Shown: in pieces, positions 28,201-41,400 of the stretch | How positions within the stretch are numbered: the stretch's first letter is position 1 | How the letters are laid out: each line of letters begins with the position of its first letter | Notes under the pieces: generated by a model | The model's input: only the letters and a program-made list of their open reading frames with translations | What the model was told of the DNA's origin: nothing | The model's database searches: none | Position numbers and translations under genes: made by a program | DNA from: Hydractinia symbiolongicarpus | Taxonomy: Eukaryota > Cnidaria > Hydrozoa > Anthoathecata > Hydractiniidae | DNA: 64,000 bases | Reading direction: 5' to 3' | Assembly (NCBI RefSeq): GCF_029227915.1 | Contig: NC_079879.1 | Location: forward strand, 11,844,001 to 11,908,000

Positions 28201-30959
28201 ATGATATATACTTTAAACTCAGGGACCTAGAAATAGTGTGTGTTTTTTTATCTGCAACCTGTTCAACATTGCCTACAGAGGCCATAATGTGAGTGTTTTT
28301 ATTGCTTATGGTGTTGATTCATTTGCTCGTGCTGCGCATGTGCGAGAATTACTGTCTTAAGAACGCTTAGCATGCTAAAATACGCAGCACACGTTGTTAA
28401 CTTTCCCGATTTGAAATTTCAAAATGTTCACAAGTTGTTTAAAACTTTATTCCTATTTTGCCAGTTTTGAACTTTAAAGGAGAAATTCAGTGCAACGCTA
28501 AAAAAAGCAGAAATGTTTGACCAACCTTGGGACTGCTGCAGAAGCAAGGTAAAACTTGTAAGCAGTAACCTTCTCTAGGAACACGGGTATGCTTAGGAAA
28601 GACGTGCTTTTTAAGACCTGCCCTGTGTGAGGAATGCTAATCCAAGATTTCCGATGGATAACTGCAACGGGTGTTTTTCTGGACTGAGAAAACTAAATCT
28701 ACGATGTCTGCGCAGTCCCGACGCATTCATAATGATACTCAGTGCTTCCCAGTATTGACAAGGCATTTAATCTTCTCAACATGATCTTAACTATCGGAGT
28801 CTAGTTACAAATGTACGTATGGAGTGGTTCCTCGGGATTCTGCGTGACACCTCACATGATGAAAAAAATTCATTATTTTAGGTAAATGTTCCCCACCCCC
28901 AACCGAATCGAAAAATTTTGAAATTGACGAATACCGTAGAGATGACGCATACCTTAAACTCAGGGACCTAGCAATAGTGTGAGTTTTTTATCTGTAACCT
29001 GTTCAACATTGCGTACAGAGGCCATAATGTGCGTGTTTTTATTGCTTATGGTGTTGATTCATTTGCTCGTGCTGCGCATGTGCGAGAATTACTGTCTTAA
29101 GAACGCTTAGCATGCCAAAATACCGCAGCACACGTTGTTAACTTTCCCGATTTGAAATTTCAAAATGTTCACAAGTTGTTTAAAACTTTATTCCTATTTT
29201 GCCAGTTTTGAACTTTAAAGGAGAAATTCAGTGCAACGCTAAAAGAAGCAGAAATCTTTGACCATCTTTGGGACTGCTGCAGAAGCAAGGTAAAACTTTT
29301 AAGCAGTAACCTTCTCTAGGAACACGGGTATGCTTAGGAAAGACGTACTTTTTAAGACCTGCCCTGTGTGAAGAATGCCCAATCCAAGATTTCCGATGGA
29401 AAACTGCAACGGGTGTTTGTCTGGACTGAGAAAACTGAGTCTACGACGTCCGTGCAGTCCCGACGCATTCATAATGATACTCAGTGCGTCCAAGTATTGA
29501 CAAGGCCTTTAATCTTCTCAACATGATCTTAACTTTCGGAGTCTAGTTACAAATGTACGTATGGAGTGGTTCCTCGGGATTCTGCGTGACACCTCACATG
29601 GTGAACTAAATTCATTATTTTAGCTAAATGTTCCCCACCCCCAACCGAATCGAAAAATTTCGAAATTGACGAATACCGTAGAGATGATGCATACCTTAAA
29701 CTCAGGGACCTAGCAATAGTGTGAGTTTTTTTATCTGTAACCTGTTCAACATTGCGTACAGAGGCCATAATGTGTCTGTTTTTATTGCTTATGGTGTTGA
29801 TTCATTTGCTCGTGCTGCGCATGTGCGAGAATTACTGTCTTAAGAACTCTTAGCATGCCAAAATACCGCAGCACACGTTGTTAACTTTCCCGATTTGAAA
29901 TTTCAAAATGTTCACAAGTTGTTTAAAACTTTATTCCTATTTTGCCAGTTTTGAACTTTAAAGGAGAAATTCAGTGCAACGCTAAAAGAAGCAGAAATCT
30001 TTGACCATCCTTGAGTCTGCTGCAGAGGCAAGGTAAAACCTGTAAGTAGTAACCTTCTCTAGGAACACGGGTATGCTTAGGAAAGACGTACTTTTAAAGA
30101 CCTGCCCTGTGTGAGGAATGCCCAATCCAAGATTTCCGATGGATAACTGCAACGGGTGTTTTTCTGGACTGAGAAAACTGAGTCTACGATGTCCGCGCAG
30201 TCCCGACGCATTCCTAATGATACTCAGTGCTTCCCAGTATTGACAAGGCCTTTAATCTTCTCAACATGATCTTAACTTTTAGAGTCTAGTTCCAAATGTA
30301 CGTATTGAGTGGTTCCTCGGGATTCTGCGTGACACCTAACATGGTGAAAAAAAATTCATTATGTTAGCTAAATGTTCCCCACCCCCAACCGAATCGAAAT
30401 ATTTCGAAATTGACGAATACCGTAGGGATGATGCATACCTTAAACTCAGGGACCTAGCAATAGTGTGAGTTTTTTTATCTGTAACCTGTTCAACATTGCG
30501 TGCAGAGGCCATAATGTGCGTGTTGTTATTGATTATGGTGTTGATTCATTTGCTCGTGCTGCGCATGTGCGAGAATTACTGTCTTAAGAACGCTTAGCAT
30601 GCTAAAATACCGCAGCACACGTTGTTAACTTTCCCGATTTGAAATTTCAAAATGTTCACAAGTTGTTTAAAACTTTATTCCTATTTTGCCAGTTTTGAAC
30701 TTTAAAGGAGAAATTCAGTGCAACGCTAAAAGAAGCAGAAATTTTTGACCATCATTGGGACTGCTGCAGAAGCAAGGTAAAACTTGTAAGCAGTAACCTT
30801 CTCTAGGAACACGGGTATGCTTAAGAAAGACGTACTTTTTAAGACCAGCCCTGTGTGAAGAATGCCCAATCCAAGATTTCCGATGGAAAACTGCAACGGG
30901 TGTTTGTCTGGACTAAGAAAACTGAGTCTACGATGTCCCTGCAGTCCCGACGCATTCAT
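22277..30959. repeat. 8683-bp tandem segmental duplication, copy 2
   Basis: Units B' 22727, A 23758, B' 24500, A 25531, A 26273, B' 27015, and A 28046, 28787, 29529 and 30272 mirror copy 1 in order and length. The copy starts at phase 'atgtgcgag' and ends at phase 'cgcattcata', so the junction with copy 1 (around 22277) is out of monomer register. This produces a chimeric 1138-bp interval between landmarks 21589 and 22727. Left and right parents share only one base ('a') at the junction. Confidence 0.95.
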
Positions 30960-33900
30960 AATGATACTCAGTGCTTCCCAGTATTGACAAGGCCTTTAAT
31001 CTTCTCAACATGATCTTAACTTTCGGAGTCTAGTTACAAATGTACGTATGGAGTGGTTCCTCGGGATTCTGCGTGACACCTCACATGGTGAAAAAAATTC
31101 ATTCTTTTAGCTAAATGTTCCCGACCCCCAACCGAATCGAAAAATTTAGAAATTCACGAATACCGTAGAGATGATACATATCTTATACTCAGGGACCTAG
31201 AAATAGTGTTAGATTTTTTATCTGTAACCTGTTCAACATTGCGTACAGAGGCCATAATGCGCGTGTTTTTGTTGCTTATGGTGTTTATTCATTTGCTCGT
31301 GCTGTGCATGTGCGAGAATTACTGTCATAAGAACGCTTAGCATGCCAAAATACCTCAGCACACGTTGTTAACTTTCCCGATTTGAAATTTCAAAATGTTC
31401 ACAAGTTGTTTAAAACTTTTTTCTTATTTTGCCAGTTTTGAAATTTAAAGGAGAAATTCAGTGCAACGCTAAAAGAAGCAGAAATCTTTGACCATCCTTG
31501 AGTCTGCTGCAGAAGCAAGGTAAAACCTGTAAGCAGTAACCTTCTCTAGGAACACGGGTATGCTTAGGAAAGACGTACTTTTTAAGACCTGCCCTGTGTG
31601 AGGAATGCCCAATCCAAGATTTCCGATGGATAACTGCAACGGGTGTTTTTCTGGACTGAGAAAACTGAGTCTACGATGTCCGCGCAGTCCCGACGCATTC
31701 CTAATGATACTCAGTGCTTCCCAGTATTGACAAGGCCTTTAATCTTCTCAACATGATCTTAACTTTTAGAGTCTAGTTCCAAATGTACGTATCGAGTGGT
31801 TCCTCGGGATTCTGCGTGACACCTAACATGGTGAAAAAAAATTCATTATGTTAGCTAAATGTTCCCCACCCCCAACCGAATGGAAATATTTCGAAATTGA
31901 CGAATACCGTAGAGATGATGCATACCTTAAACTCAGGGACCTAGCAATAGTGTGAGTTATTTTATCTGTAACCTGTTCAACATTGCGTGCAGAGGCCATA
32001 ATGTGCGTGTTGTTATTGCTTATGGTGTTGATTCATTTGCTCGTGCTGCGCATGTGCGAGAATTACTGTCTTAAGAACGCTTAGCATGCTAAAATACCGC
32101 AGCACACGTTGTTAACTTTCCCGATTTCAAATTTCAAAATGTTCACAAGTTGTTTAAAACTTTATTCCTATTTTGCCAGTTTTGAACTTTAAAGGAGAAA
32201 TTCAGTGCAACGCTAAAAGAAGCAGAAATTTTTGACCATCATTGGGACTGCTGCAGAAGCAAGGTAAAACTTGTAAGCAGTAACCTTCTCTAGGAACACG
32301 GGTATGCTTAAGAAAGACGTACTTTTTAAGACCAGCCCTGTGTGAAGAATGCCCAATCCAAGATTTCCGATGGAAAACTGCAACGGGTGTTTGTCTGGAC
32401 TAAGAAAACTGAGTCTACGATGTCCCTGCAGTCCTGACGCATTCATAATGATACTCAGTGCTTCCCAGTATTGACAAGGCCTTTAATCTTCTCAACATGA
32501 TCTTAACTTTCGGAGTCTAGTTACAAATGTACGTATGGAGTGGTTCCTCGGGATTCTGCGTGACACCTCACATGGTGAAAAAAATTCATTCTTTTAGCTA
32601 AATGTTCCCGACCCCCAACCGAATCGAAAAATTTAGAAATTCACGAATACCGTAGAGATGATACATATCTTATACTCAGGGACCTAGAAATAGTGTGAGA
32701 TTTTTTATCTGTAACCTGTTCAACATTGCGTACAGAGGCCATAATGCGCGTGTTTTTGTTGCTTATGGTGTTTATTCATTTGCTCGTGCTGCGCATGTGC
32801 GAGAATTACTGTCATAAGAACGCTTAGCATGCCAAAATACCTCAGCACACGTTGTTAACTTTCCCGATTTGAAATTTCAAAATGTTCACAAGTTGTTTAA
32901 AACTTTTTTCTTATTTTGCCAGTTTTGAACTTTAAAGGAGAAATTCAGTGCAACGCTAAAAGAAGCAGAAATCTTTGACCATCCTTGAGTCTGCTGCAGA
33001 AGCAAGGTAAAACCTGTAAGCAGTAACCTTCTCTAGGAACACGGGTATGCTTAGGAAAGACGTACTTTTTAAGACCTGCCCTGTGTGAGGAATGCCCAAT
33101 CCAAGATTTCCGATGGATAACTGCAACGGGTGTTTTTCTGGACTGAGAAAACTGAGTCTACGATGTCCGCGCAGTCCCGACGCATACCTAATAATACTCA
33201 GTGCTTCCCAGTATTGACAAGGCCTTTAATCTTCTCAACATGATCTTAACTTTCGGAGTCTAGTTCCAAATGTACGTATGGAGTGGTTCCTCGGGATTCT
33301 GCGTGACACCTAACATGGTGAAAAAAACTCATTATGTTAGCTAAATGTTCCCGACCCCCAACTGAATCGAAAAATTTCGAAATTGACGAATACCGTAGAG
33401 ATGATACAAACCTTATACTCAGGGACCTAGAAATAGTGTGAGTTTTTTTATCTGTAACCTGTTCAACATTGCGTACAGAGGTCATAATGCGCGTGTTTTT
33501 GTTGCTTATGGTGTTTATTCATTTGCTCGTGCTGCGCATGTGCGAGAATTACTGTCATAAGAACGCTTAGCATGCCAAAATACCTCAGCACACGTTGTTA
33601 ACTTTCCCGATTTGAAATTTCAAAATGTTCACAAGTTGTTTAAAACTTTTTTCTTATTTTGCTAGTTTTGAACTTTAAAGGAGAAATTCAGTGCAACGCT
33701 AAAAGAAGCAGAAATCTTTGACCATCCTTGAGTCTGCTGCAGAAGCAAGGTAAAACCTGTAAGCAGTAACCTTCTCTAGGAACACGGGTATGCTTAGGAA
33801 AGACGTACTTTTTAAGACCTGCCCTGTGTGAGGAATGCCCAATCCAAGATTTCCGATGGATAACTGCAACGGGTGTTTTTCTGGACTGAGAAAACTGAGT

Positions 33901-35473
33901 CTACGATGTCCGCGCAGTCCCGACGCATACCTAATAATACTCAGTGCTTCCCAGTATTGACAAGGCCTTTAATCTTCTCAACATGATCTTAACTTTCGGA
34001 GTCTAGTTCCAAATGTACGTATGGAGTGGTTCCTCGGGATTCTGCGTGACACCTAACATGGTGAAAAAAATTCATTATGTTAGCTAAATGTTCCCGACCC
34101 CCAACTGAATCGAAAAATTTCGAAATTGACAAATACCGTAGAGATGATGCATACCTTAAACTCAGGGACCTAGCAATAGTGTGAGTTTTTTTATCTGTAA
34201 CCTGTTCAACATTGCGTACAGAGGCCATAATGTGTGTGTTTTTATTGCTTATGGTGTTGATTCATTTGCTCGTGCTACGCATGTGCGAGAATTACTGTCT
34301 TAAGAACGCTTAGCATGCCAAAATACCGCAGCACACGTTGTTAACTTTCCCGATTTGAAATTTCAAAATGTTCACAAGTTGTTTAAAACTTTATTCCTAT
34401 TTTGCCAGTTTTGAACTTTAAAGGAGAAATTCAGTGCAACGCTAAAAGAAGCAGAAATCTTTGACCTTCCTTGGGACTGCTGCAGAAGCAAGGTAAAACT
34501 TGTAAGCAGTAACCTTCTCTAGGAACACGGGTATGCTTAGGAAAGACGTACTTTTTAAGACCTGCCCTGCGAGAGGAATGCCCAATCCAAGATTCCCGAT
34601 GGAAAACTGCAACGGGTGTTTGTCTGGACCGAGAAAACTGAGTCTACGATGTCCGCGCAGTCCCAGCGCATTCATAATGATACTCAGTGCTTCCCAGTAT
34701 TGAGAAGGCCTTTAATCTTCTCAACATGATCTTAACTTTTGGAGTCATGTTCCAAATGTACGTATGGAGTGGTTCCTCGGGATTCTGCGTGACACCTCAC
34801 ATGGTGAAAAAAATTCATTCTTTTAGCTAAATGTTCCCGACCCCCAACCGAATCGAAAAATTTCGAAATTGACGAATACCGAAGAGGTGATACATACCTT
34901 ATACTCAGGGACCTAGAAATAGTGTGAGTTTTTTTATCTGTAACCTGTTCAACATTGCGTACAGAGGCCATAATGTGCGTGTTTTTATTGCTTATGGTGT
35001 TGTATCATTTGCTCGTGCTGCGCATGTGCGAGAATTACTGTCTTAAGAACGCTTAACATGCCAAAATACCGCAGCATACGTTGTTAACTTTCCCGATTTG
35101 AAATTTCAAAATGTTCACAAGTTGTTTAAAATTTTATTCCTATTTTGCCAGTTTTGAACTTTAAAGGAGAAATTCAGTGCAACGCTAAAAGAAGCATAAA
35201 TCTTTGACCATCCTTGGGACTGCTGCAGAAGCAAGGTAAAACATGTAAGCAGTAACCTTCTCTAGGAACACGGGTATGCTTAGGAAAGACGTATTTTTAA
35301 GACCTGCCCTGTGTGAGGAATGCCCAATCCCAGATTTCCGATGGAAAACTGCAACGGGTGTTTGTCTGCACTGAGAAAACTGAGTCTACGCTGTCCGCGC
35401 AGTACCGACGCATTCATAATGATACTCAGTGCTTCCCAGTATTGACAAGGCCTTTAATCTTCTCAACATGATC
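30960..35473. repeat. A block with a 1487-bp dimer repeat
   Basis: Landmarks at 31016, 31759, 32503, 33246, 33989 and 34732, spaced 742-744 bp. Alternate units resemble each other more than neighbours: features such as 'cttgagtctgctgcagaag', 'aagaccagccctgtgtgaag' and 'ttaagaaagacg' recur 1487 bp apart (for example 30726-30959 versus 32213-32446, which translate identically). This is a two-monomer higher-order repeat of roughly 2x743 bp that fades into single-monomer periodicity after about 33.2 kb. Confidence 0.85.
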
Positions 35474-38400
35474 TTAACTTTCGGAGTCGAGTTCCAAATG
35501 TACGTATGGAGTGGTTCCTCGGGATTCTGCGTGACACCTCACATGGTGACAAAAATTCATTCTTTTAGCTAAATGTTCCCGACACCCAACCGAATTGAAA
35601 AATTTCGAAATTGAGGAATACCGTAGAGATGATACATACCTCAAACTCTGGGACCTAAAACAGTGTGAGTTTTTTTATCTGCAACCTGTTCAACATTGAG
35701 TACAGAGGCCATAATGCGCGTGTTTTTATTGCTTATGGTGTTTATTCCTTTGTTCGTGCTGCGCATGTTCGAGAATTACTGAACACCTCGATGACACAGA
35801 TAAACTGGGGAAGCGCTCAGAAATTAAAACTGGAATGAGCGTGGTTACAAAATCGCTTCAGTGTATTCAAAATAAAAGTAGGACTGTTCGTATTCTATCT
35901 ACTTTGAGGAGACATCTCGGGTGAAAAAAAGATGATCATCAAACAAATAATCCGTAAAGAGATACTGGAGTTACTTCTTGCTGCTCGACAATGATGACTA
36001 TACAGAGATTTTTAGGCAACAAATCCGTTAATTCAACAATTCTCTCAATGCACTCTTGTCTGCATAGCTTGTTAGTATTTGCTTAAAATTGCGCCTTAAT
36101 TATCAGGAAGCGCGAACTTAGTACGACAAAGATGACTGTACTACAAGGCTTTTACTCATAAGAACGCTCAACATACCAAGATACTTCATCAAACGTTCTT
36201 GACTTTCCTGATTTGAATTTTCAAAATGTCCTTAAATTGTTTTTAACTTTCTCCTTATTTTGTAAATTTTGAACTTTAGAGGAGAATTTCAGTGCAACGA
36301 TAAAAGAAGCTGTAACCTTCTCTGAAAACACGGGCATGCTTAGGGAAGACGTACTTTTCAAAACCTGGCCTGTCAAACGTTTGCGCAATGCAAGTTTTCC
36401 GATGAAAAACTGCAACGGGTGCTTGTCTGGACCGAGAAAACTGAGTGTACGATGTCCCTGCAGTCCCGCTGCGATCATAATGATACTCAGTGCTTCCCAG
36501 TATTGACAAGGCCCTTAATCTTCTCAACATGATCTTCACTTTCGGAGTCTAGTTCCAAATGTACGTATGGAGTGGTTCCTCGGGATTCTGCGTGACACTT
36601 CACATGGTGAAAAAAATTCATTCTTTTAGCTAAATGTTCCCGACCCCCAACAGAATCGAAAAATTTTGAAATTGACGAATACGGTAGAGATGATGCATAC
36701 CTTAAACTCAGGGACCTAGCAATAGTGTGAGTTTTTTTATCTGTAACCTGTTCAACATTGCGTACAGAGGCCATAATGTGCGTGTTTTTATTGCTTATGG
36801 TGTTGATTCATTTGCTCGTGCTGCGCATGTGCGAGAATTACTGTCTTAAGAACGCTTAACATGCCAAAATACCGCAGCACACGTTGTTAACTTTCCCGAT
36901 TTGAAATTTCAAAATGTTCACAAGTTGTTTAAAACTTTATTCCTATTTTGCCAGTTTTGAACTTTAAAGGAGAAATTCAGTGCAACGCTAAAAGAAGCAT
37001 AAATCTTTGACCATCCTTGGGACTGCTGCAGAAGCAAGGTAAAACATGTAAGCAGTAACCTTCTCTAGGAACACGGGTATGCTTAGGAAAGACGTATTTT
37101 TAAGACCTGCCCTGTGTGAGGAATGCCCAATCCCAGATTTCCGATGGAAAACTGCAACGGGTGTTTGTCTCGACTGAGAAAACTGAGTCTACGCTGTCCG
37201 CGCAGTACCGACGCATTCATAATGATACTCAGTGCTTCCCAGTATTGACAAGGCCTTTAATCTTCTCAACATGATCTTAACTTTCGGAGTCGAGTTCCAA
37301 ATGTACGTATGGAGTGGTTCCCCGGGATTCTGCGTGACACATCACATGGTGACAAAAATTCATTCTTTTAGCTAAATGTTCCCGACCCCCAACCGAATCG
37401 AAAAATTTCGAAGTTGACGAATACCGTAGAGATGATACATACCTTAAACTCAGGGACCTAGCAATAGTGTGAGCTTTTTTATCTGTAACCTGTTCAACAT
37501 TGCGTACAGAGGCCATAATGTGCGTGTTTTTATTGCTTATGGTGTTGATTCATTTGCTCGTGCTGCGCATGTGCGAGAATTACTGTCTTAAGAACGCTTA
37601 ACATGCCAAAATACCGCAGCACACGTTGTTAACTTTCCCGATTTGAAATTTCAAAATGTTCACAAGTTGTTTAAAACTTTATTCCTATTTTGCCAGTTTT
37701 GAACTTTAAAGGAGAAATTCAGTGCAACGCTAAAAGAAGCATAAATCTTTGACCATCCTTGGGACTGCTGCAGAAGCAAGGTAAAACATGTAAGCAGTAA
37801 CCTTCTCTAGGAACACGGGTATGCTTAGGAAAGACGTATTTTTAAGACCTGCCCTGTGTGAGGAATGCCCAATCCCAGATTTCCGATGGAAAACTGCAAC
37901 GGGTGTTTGTCTGGACTGAGAAAACTGAGTCTACGCTGTCTGCGCAGTACCGACGCATTCATAATGATACTCAGTGCTTCCCAGTATTGACAAGGCCTTT
38001 AATCTTCTCAACATGATCTTAACTTTCGGAGTCGAGTTCCAAATGTACGTATGGAGTGGTTTCTCGGGATTCTGCGTGACACATCACATGGTGACAAAAA
38101 TTCATTCTTTTAGCTAAATGTTCCCGACCCCCGACCGAATCGAAAAATTTCGAAGTTGACGAATACCGTAGAGATGATACATACCTTAAACTCAGGGACC
38201 TAGCAATAGTGTGAGCTTTTTTATCTGTAACCTGTTCAACATTGCGTACAGAGGCCATAATGTGCGTGTTTTTATTGCTTATGGTGTTGATTCATTTGCT
38301 CGTGCTGCGCATGTGCGAGAATTACTGTCTTAAGAACGCTTAACATGCCAAAATACCGCAGCACACGTTGTTAACTTTCCCGATTTCAAATTTCAAAATG

Positions 38401-41400
38401 TTCACAAGTTGTTTAAATCTTTATTCCTATTTTGCCAGTTTTGAACTTTAAAGAAGCAATTCAGTGCAACGCTAAAAGAAGCATAAATCTTTGACCATCC
38501 TTGGGACTGCTGCAGAAGCAAGGTAAAACTTGTAAGCAGTAACCTTCTCTAGGAACACGGGTATGCTTAGGAAAGTCGTATTTTTAAGACCTGCCCTGTG
38601 TGAGGAATGCCCAATCCCAGATTTCCGATGGAAAACTGCAACGGGTGTTTGTCTGGACTGAGAAAACTGAGTCTACGCTGTCCGCGCAGTACCGACGCAT
38701 TCATAATGATACTCAGTGCTTCCCAGTATTGACAAGGACTTTAATCTTCTCAACATGATCTTAACTTTCGGAGTCGAGTTCCAAATGTACGTATGGAGTG
38801 GTTCCTCGGGATTCTGCGTGACACCTCACATGGTGACAAAAATTCATTCTTTTAGCTAAATGTTCCCGACACCCAACCGAATTGAAAAATTTCGAAATTG
38901 ACGAATACAGTAGAGATGATACATACCTCAAACTCAGGGAGCAGCGTGAGTTTTTTTATCTGTAACCTGTTCAACATTGTGTACAGAGGCCATAATGCGC
39001 GTGTTTTTATTGCTTATGGTGTTTATTCATTTGTTCGTGCTGCGCATGTTCGAGAATTACTGAACACCTCGATGACACAGATAAACTGGGGAAGCGCTCA
39101 GAAATTAAAACTGGAATGACCGTGGTTACAAAATCGCTTCAGTGTATTCAAAATAAAAGTAGGACTGTTCGTATTCTATCTACTTTGAGGAGACATCTCG
39201 CGTGAAAAAAAGATGATCATCAAACAAACAATCCGTAAAGAGATACTGGAGTTACTTCTTGCTGCTCGACAATGATGACTATACAGAGATTTTTAGGCAA
39301 CAAATCCGTTAATTCAACAATTCTCTCAATGCACTCTTGCCTGCATAGCTTGTTAGTATTTGCTTAAAATTGCGCCTTAATTATCAGGAAGCGCGAACTT
39401 AGTACGACAAAGATGACTGTACTACAAGGCTTTTACTCATAAGAACGCTCAACAAAGATACTTCATCAAACGTTCTTGACTTTCCTGATTTGAATTTTTA
39501 AAATGTCCTTAAATTGTTTTTAACTTTCTCCTTATTTTGCAAATTTTGAACTTTAGAGGAGAATTTCAGTGCAACGATAAAAGAAGCTGTAACCTTCTCT
39601 GAAAACACGGGTATGCTTAGGGAAGACGTACTTTTCAAAACCTGGCCTGTCAAACGTTTGCGCAATGCAAGTTTTCCGATAAAAAACTGCAACGGGTGCT
39701 TGTCTGGACCGAGAAAACTGAGTGTACGATGTCCCTTCAGTCCCGCTGCGATCATAATGATACTCAGTGCTTCCCAGTATTGACAAGGCCCTTAATCTTC
39801 TCAACATGATCTTCACTTTCGGAGTCTAGTTCTAAATGTACGTATGGAGTGTTTCCTCGGGATTCTGCGTGACACTTCACATGGTGAAAAAAATTCATTC
39901 TTTTAGCTAAATGTTCCCGACCCCCAACCGAATCAAAAAATTTCGAAATTGACGAATACCGTAGAGATGATACATACCTTAAACTCAGGGACCTAGCAAT
40001 AGTGTGAGTTTTTTTATCTGTAACCTGTTCAACATTGCGTACAGAGGCCATAATGTGCGTGTTTTTATTGCTTATGGTGTTGATTTATTTGCTCGTGCTG
40101 CGCATGTGCGAGAATTACTGTCTTAAGAACGCTTAACATGCCAAAATACCGCAGCACACGTTGTTAACTTTCCCGATTTCAAATTTCAAAATGTTCACAA
40201 GATGTTTAAAACTTTATTCCTATTTTGCCAGTTTTGAACTTTAAAGGAGAAATTCAGTGCAACGCTAAAAGAAGCAGAAATCTTTGACCATCCTTGAGTC
40301 TGCTGCAGAAGCAAGGTAAAACTTGTAAGCAGTAACCTTCTCTAGGAACACGGGTATGCTTAGGAAAGACGTACTTTTTAAGACCTGCCCTGTGTGAGGA
40401 ATGCCCAATCCAAGATTTCCGATGGAAAACAGCAACGGGTGTTTTTCTGGACTGAGAAAGCTGAGTCTACGATGTCCGCGCATTCCCGACGCCTTCTTAA
40501 TGATACTCAGTGCTTCCCAGTATTGACAAGGCCTTTAATCTTCTCAACATGATATTAACTTTTGGAGTCAAGTTCCAAATGTACGTGTGGAGTGGTTCTT
40601 CGGGATTCTGCTTGACACCTCACATGGTGAAAAAAATTCATTCTTTAGCTACATGTTCCCGACCCCCAACCGAATCGAAAAATTTCGAAAATGACGAATA
40701 CCGTAGAGATGATACATACCTTAAACTCAGGGACCTAGAAATAGTGTGAGTTTTTTTATGTTTAACCTGTTCAACATTGCGTACAGAGGCCATAAAGCGC
40801 GTGTTTTTATTGCTTATGGTGTTTATTCATTTGCTCGTGCTGCGCATGTGCGAGAATTACTGTCATAAGAACGCTTAGCATGCCAAAATACCTCAGCACA
40901 CGTTGTTAACTTTCCCGATTTGAAATTTCAAAATGTTCACAAGTTGTTTAAAACTTTTTTCCGATTTTGCCAGTTTTGAACTTTAAAGGAGAAATTCAGT
41001 GCAACGCTAAAAGAAGCAGAAATCTTTGACCATCCTTGAGACTGCTGCAGAAGCAAGGTAAAACCTGTAAGCAGTTACCTTCTCTAGGAACACGGGTATG
41101 CTAAGGAAAGACGTACTTTTTAAGACCTGCCCTGTGTGAGGAATGCCCAATCCAAGATTTCCGATGGAAAACTGCAACGGGTGTTTGTCTGGACTGAAAA
41201 AAAATGAGTCTACGATGTCCGCGCAGTCCCGACGTATTCATAATGATACTCAGTGCTTCCCAGTATTGACAAGGTCTTTAATATTCTCAATATGATCTTA
41301 ACTTTTGGAGTCGAGTTCCAAATGTACGTATGGAGTGGTTCCTCGGGATTCTGCGTGACACCTCACATGGTTAAAAAAATTCATTCTTTTAGCTAAATGT

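Noticed and set aside
40510-40749. Plus-strand frames across satellite units (also 38898-39119, 44466-44765, 46578-46820, 50446-50748, 57839-58117)
   Set aside because: They translate ordinary satellite sequence on the other strand, occur only in units with chance stop losses, and have no conserved start context or domain.
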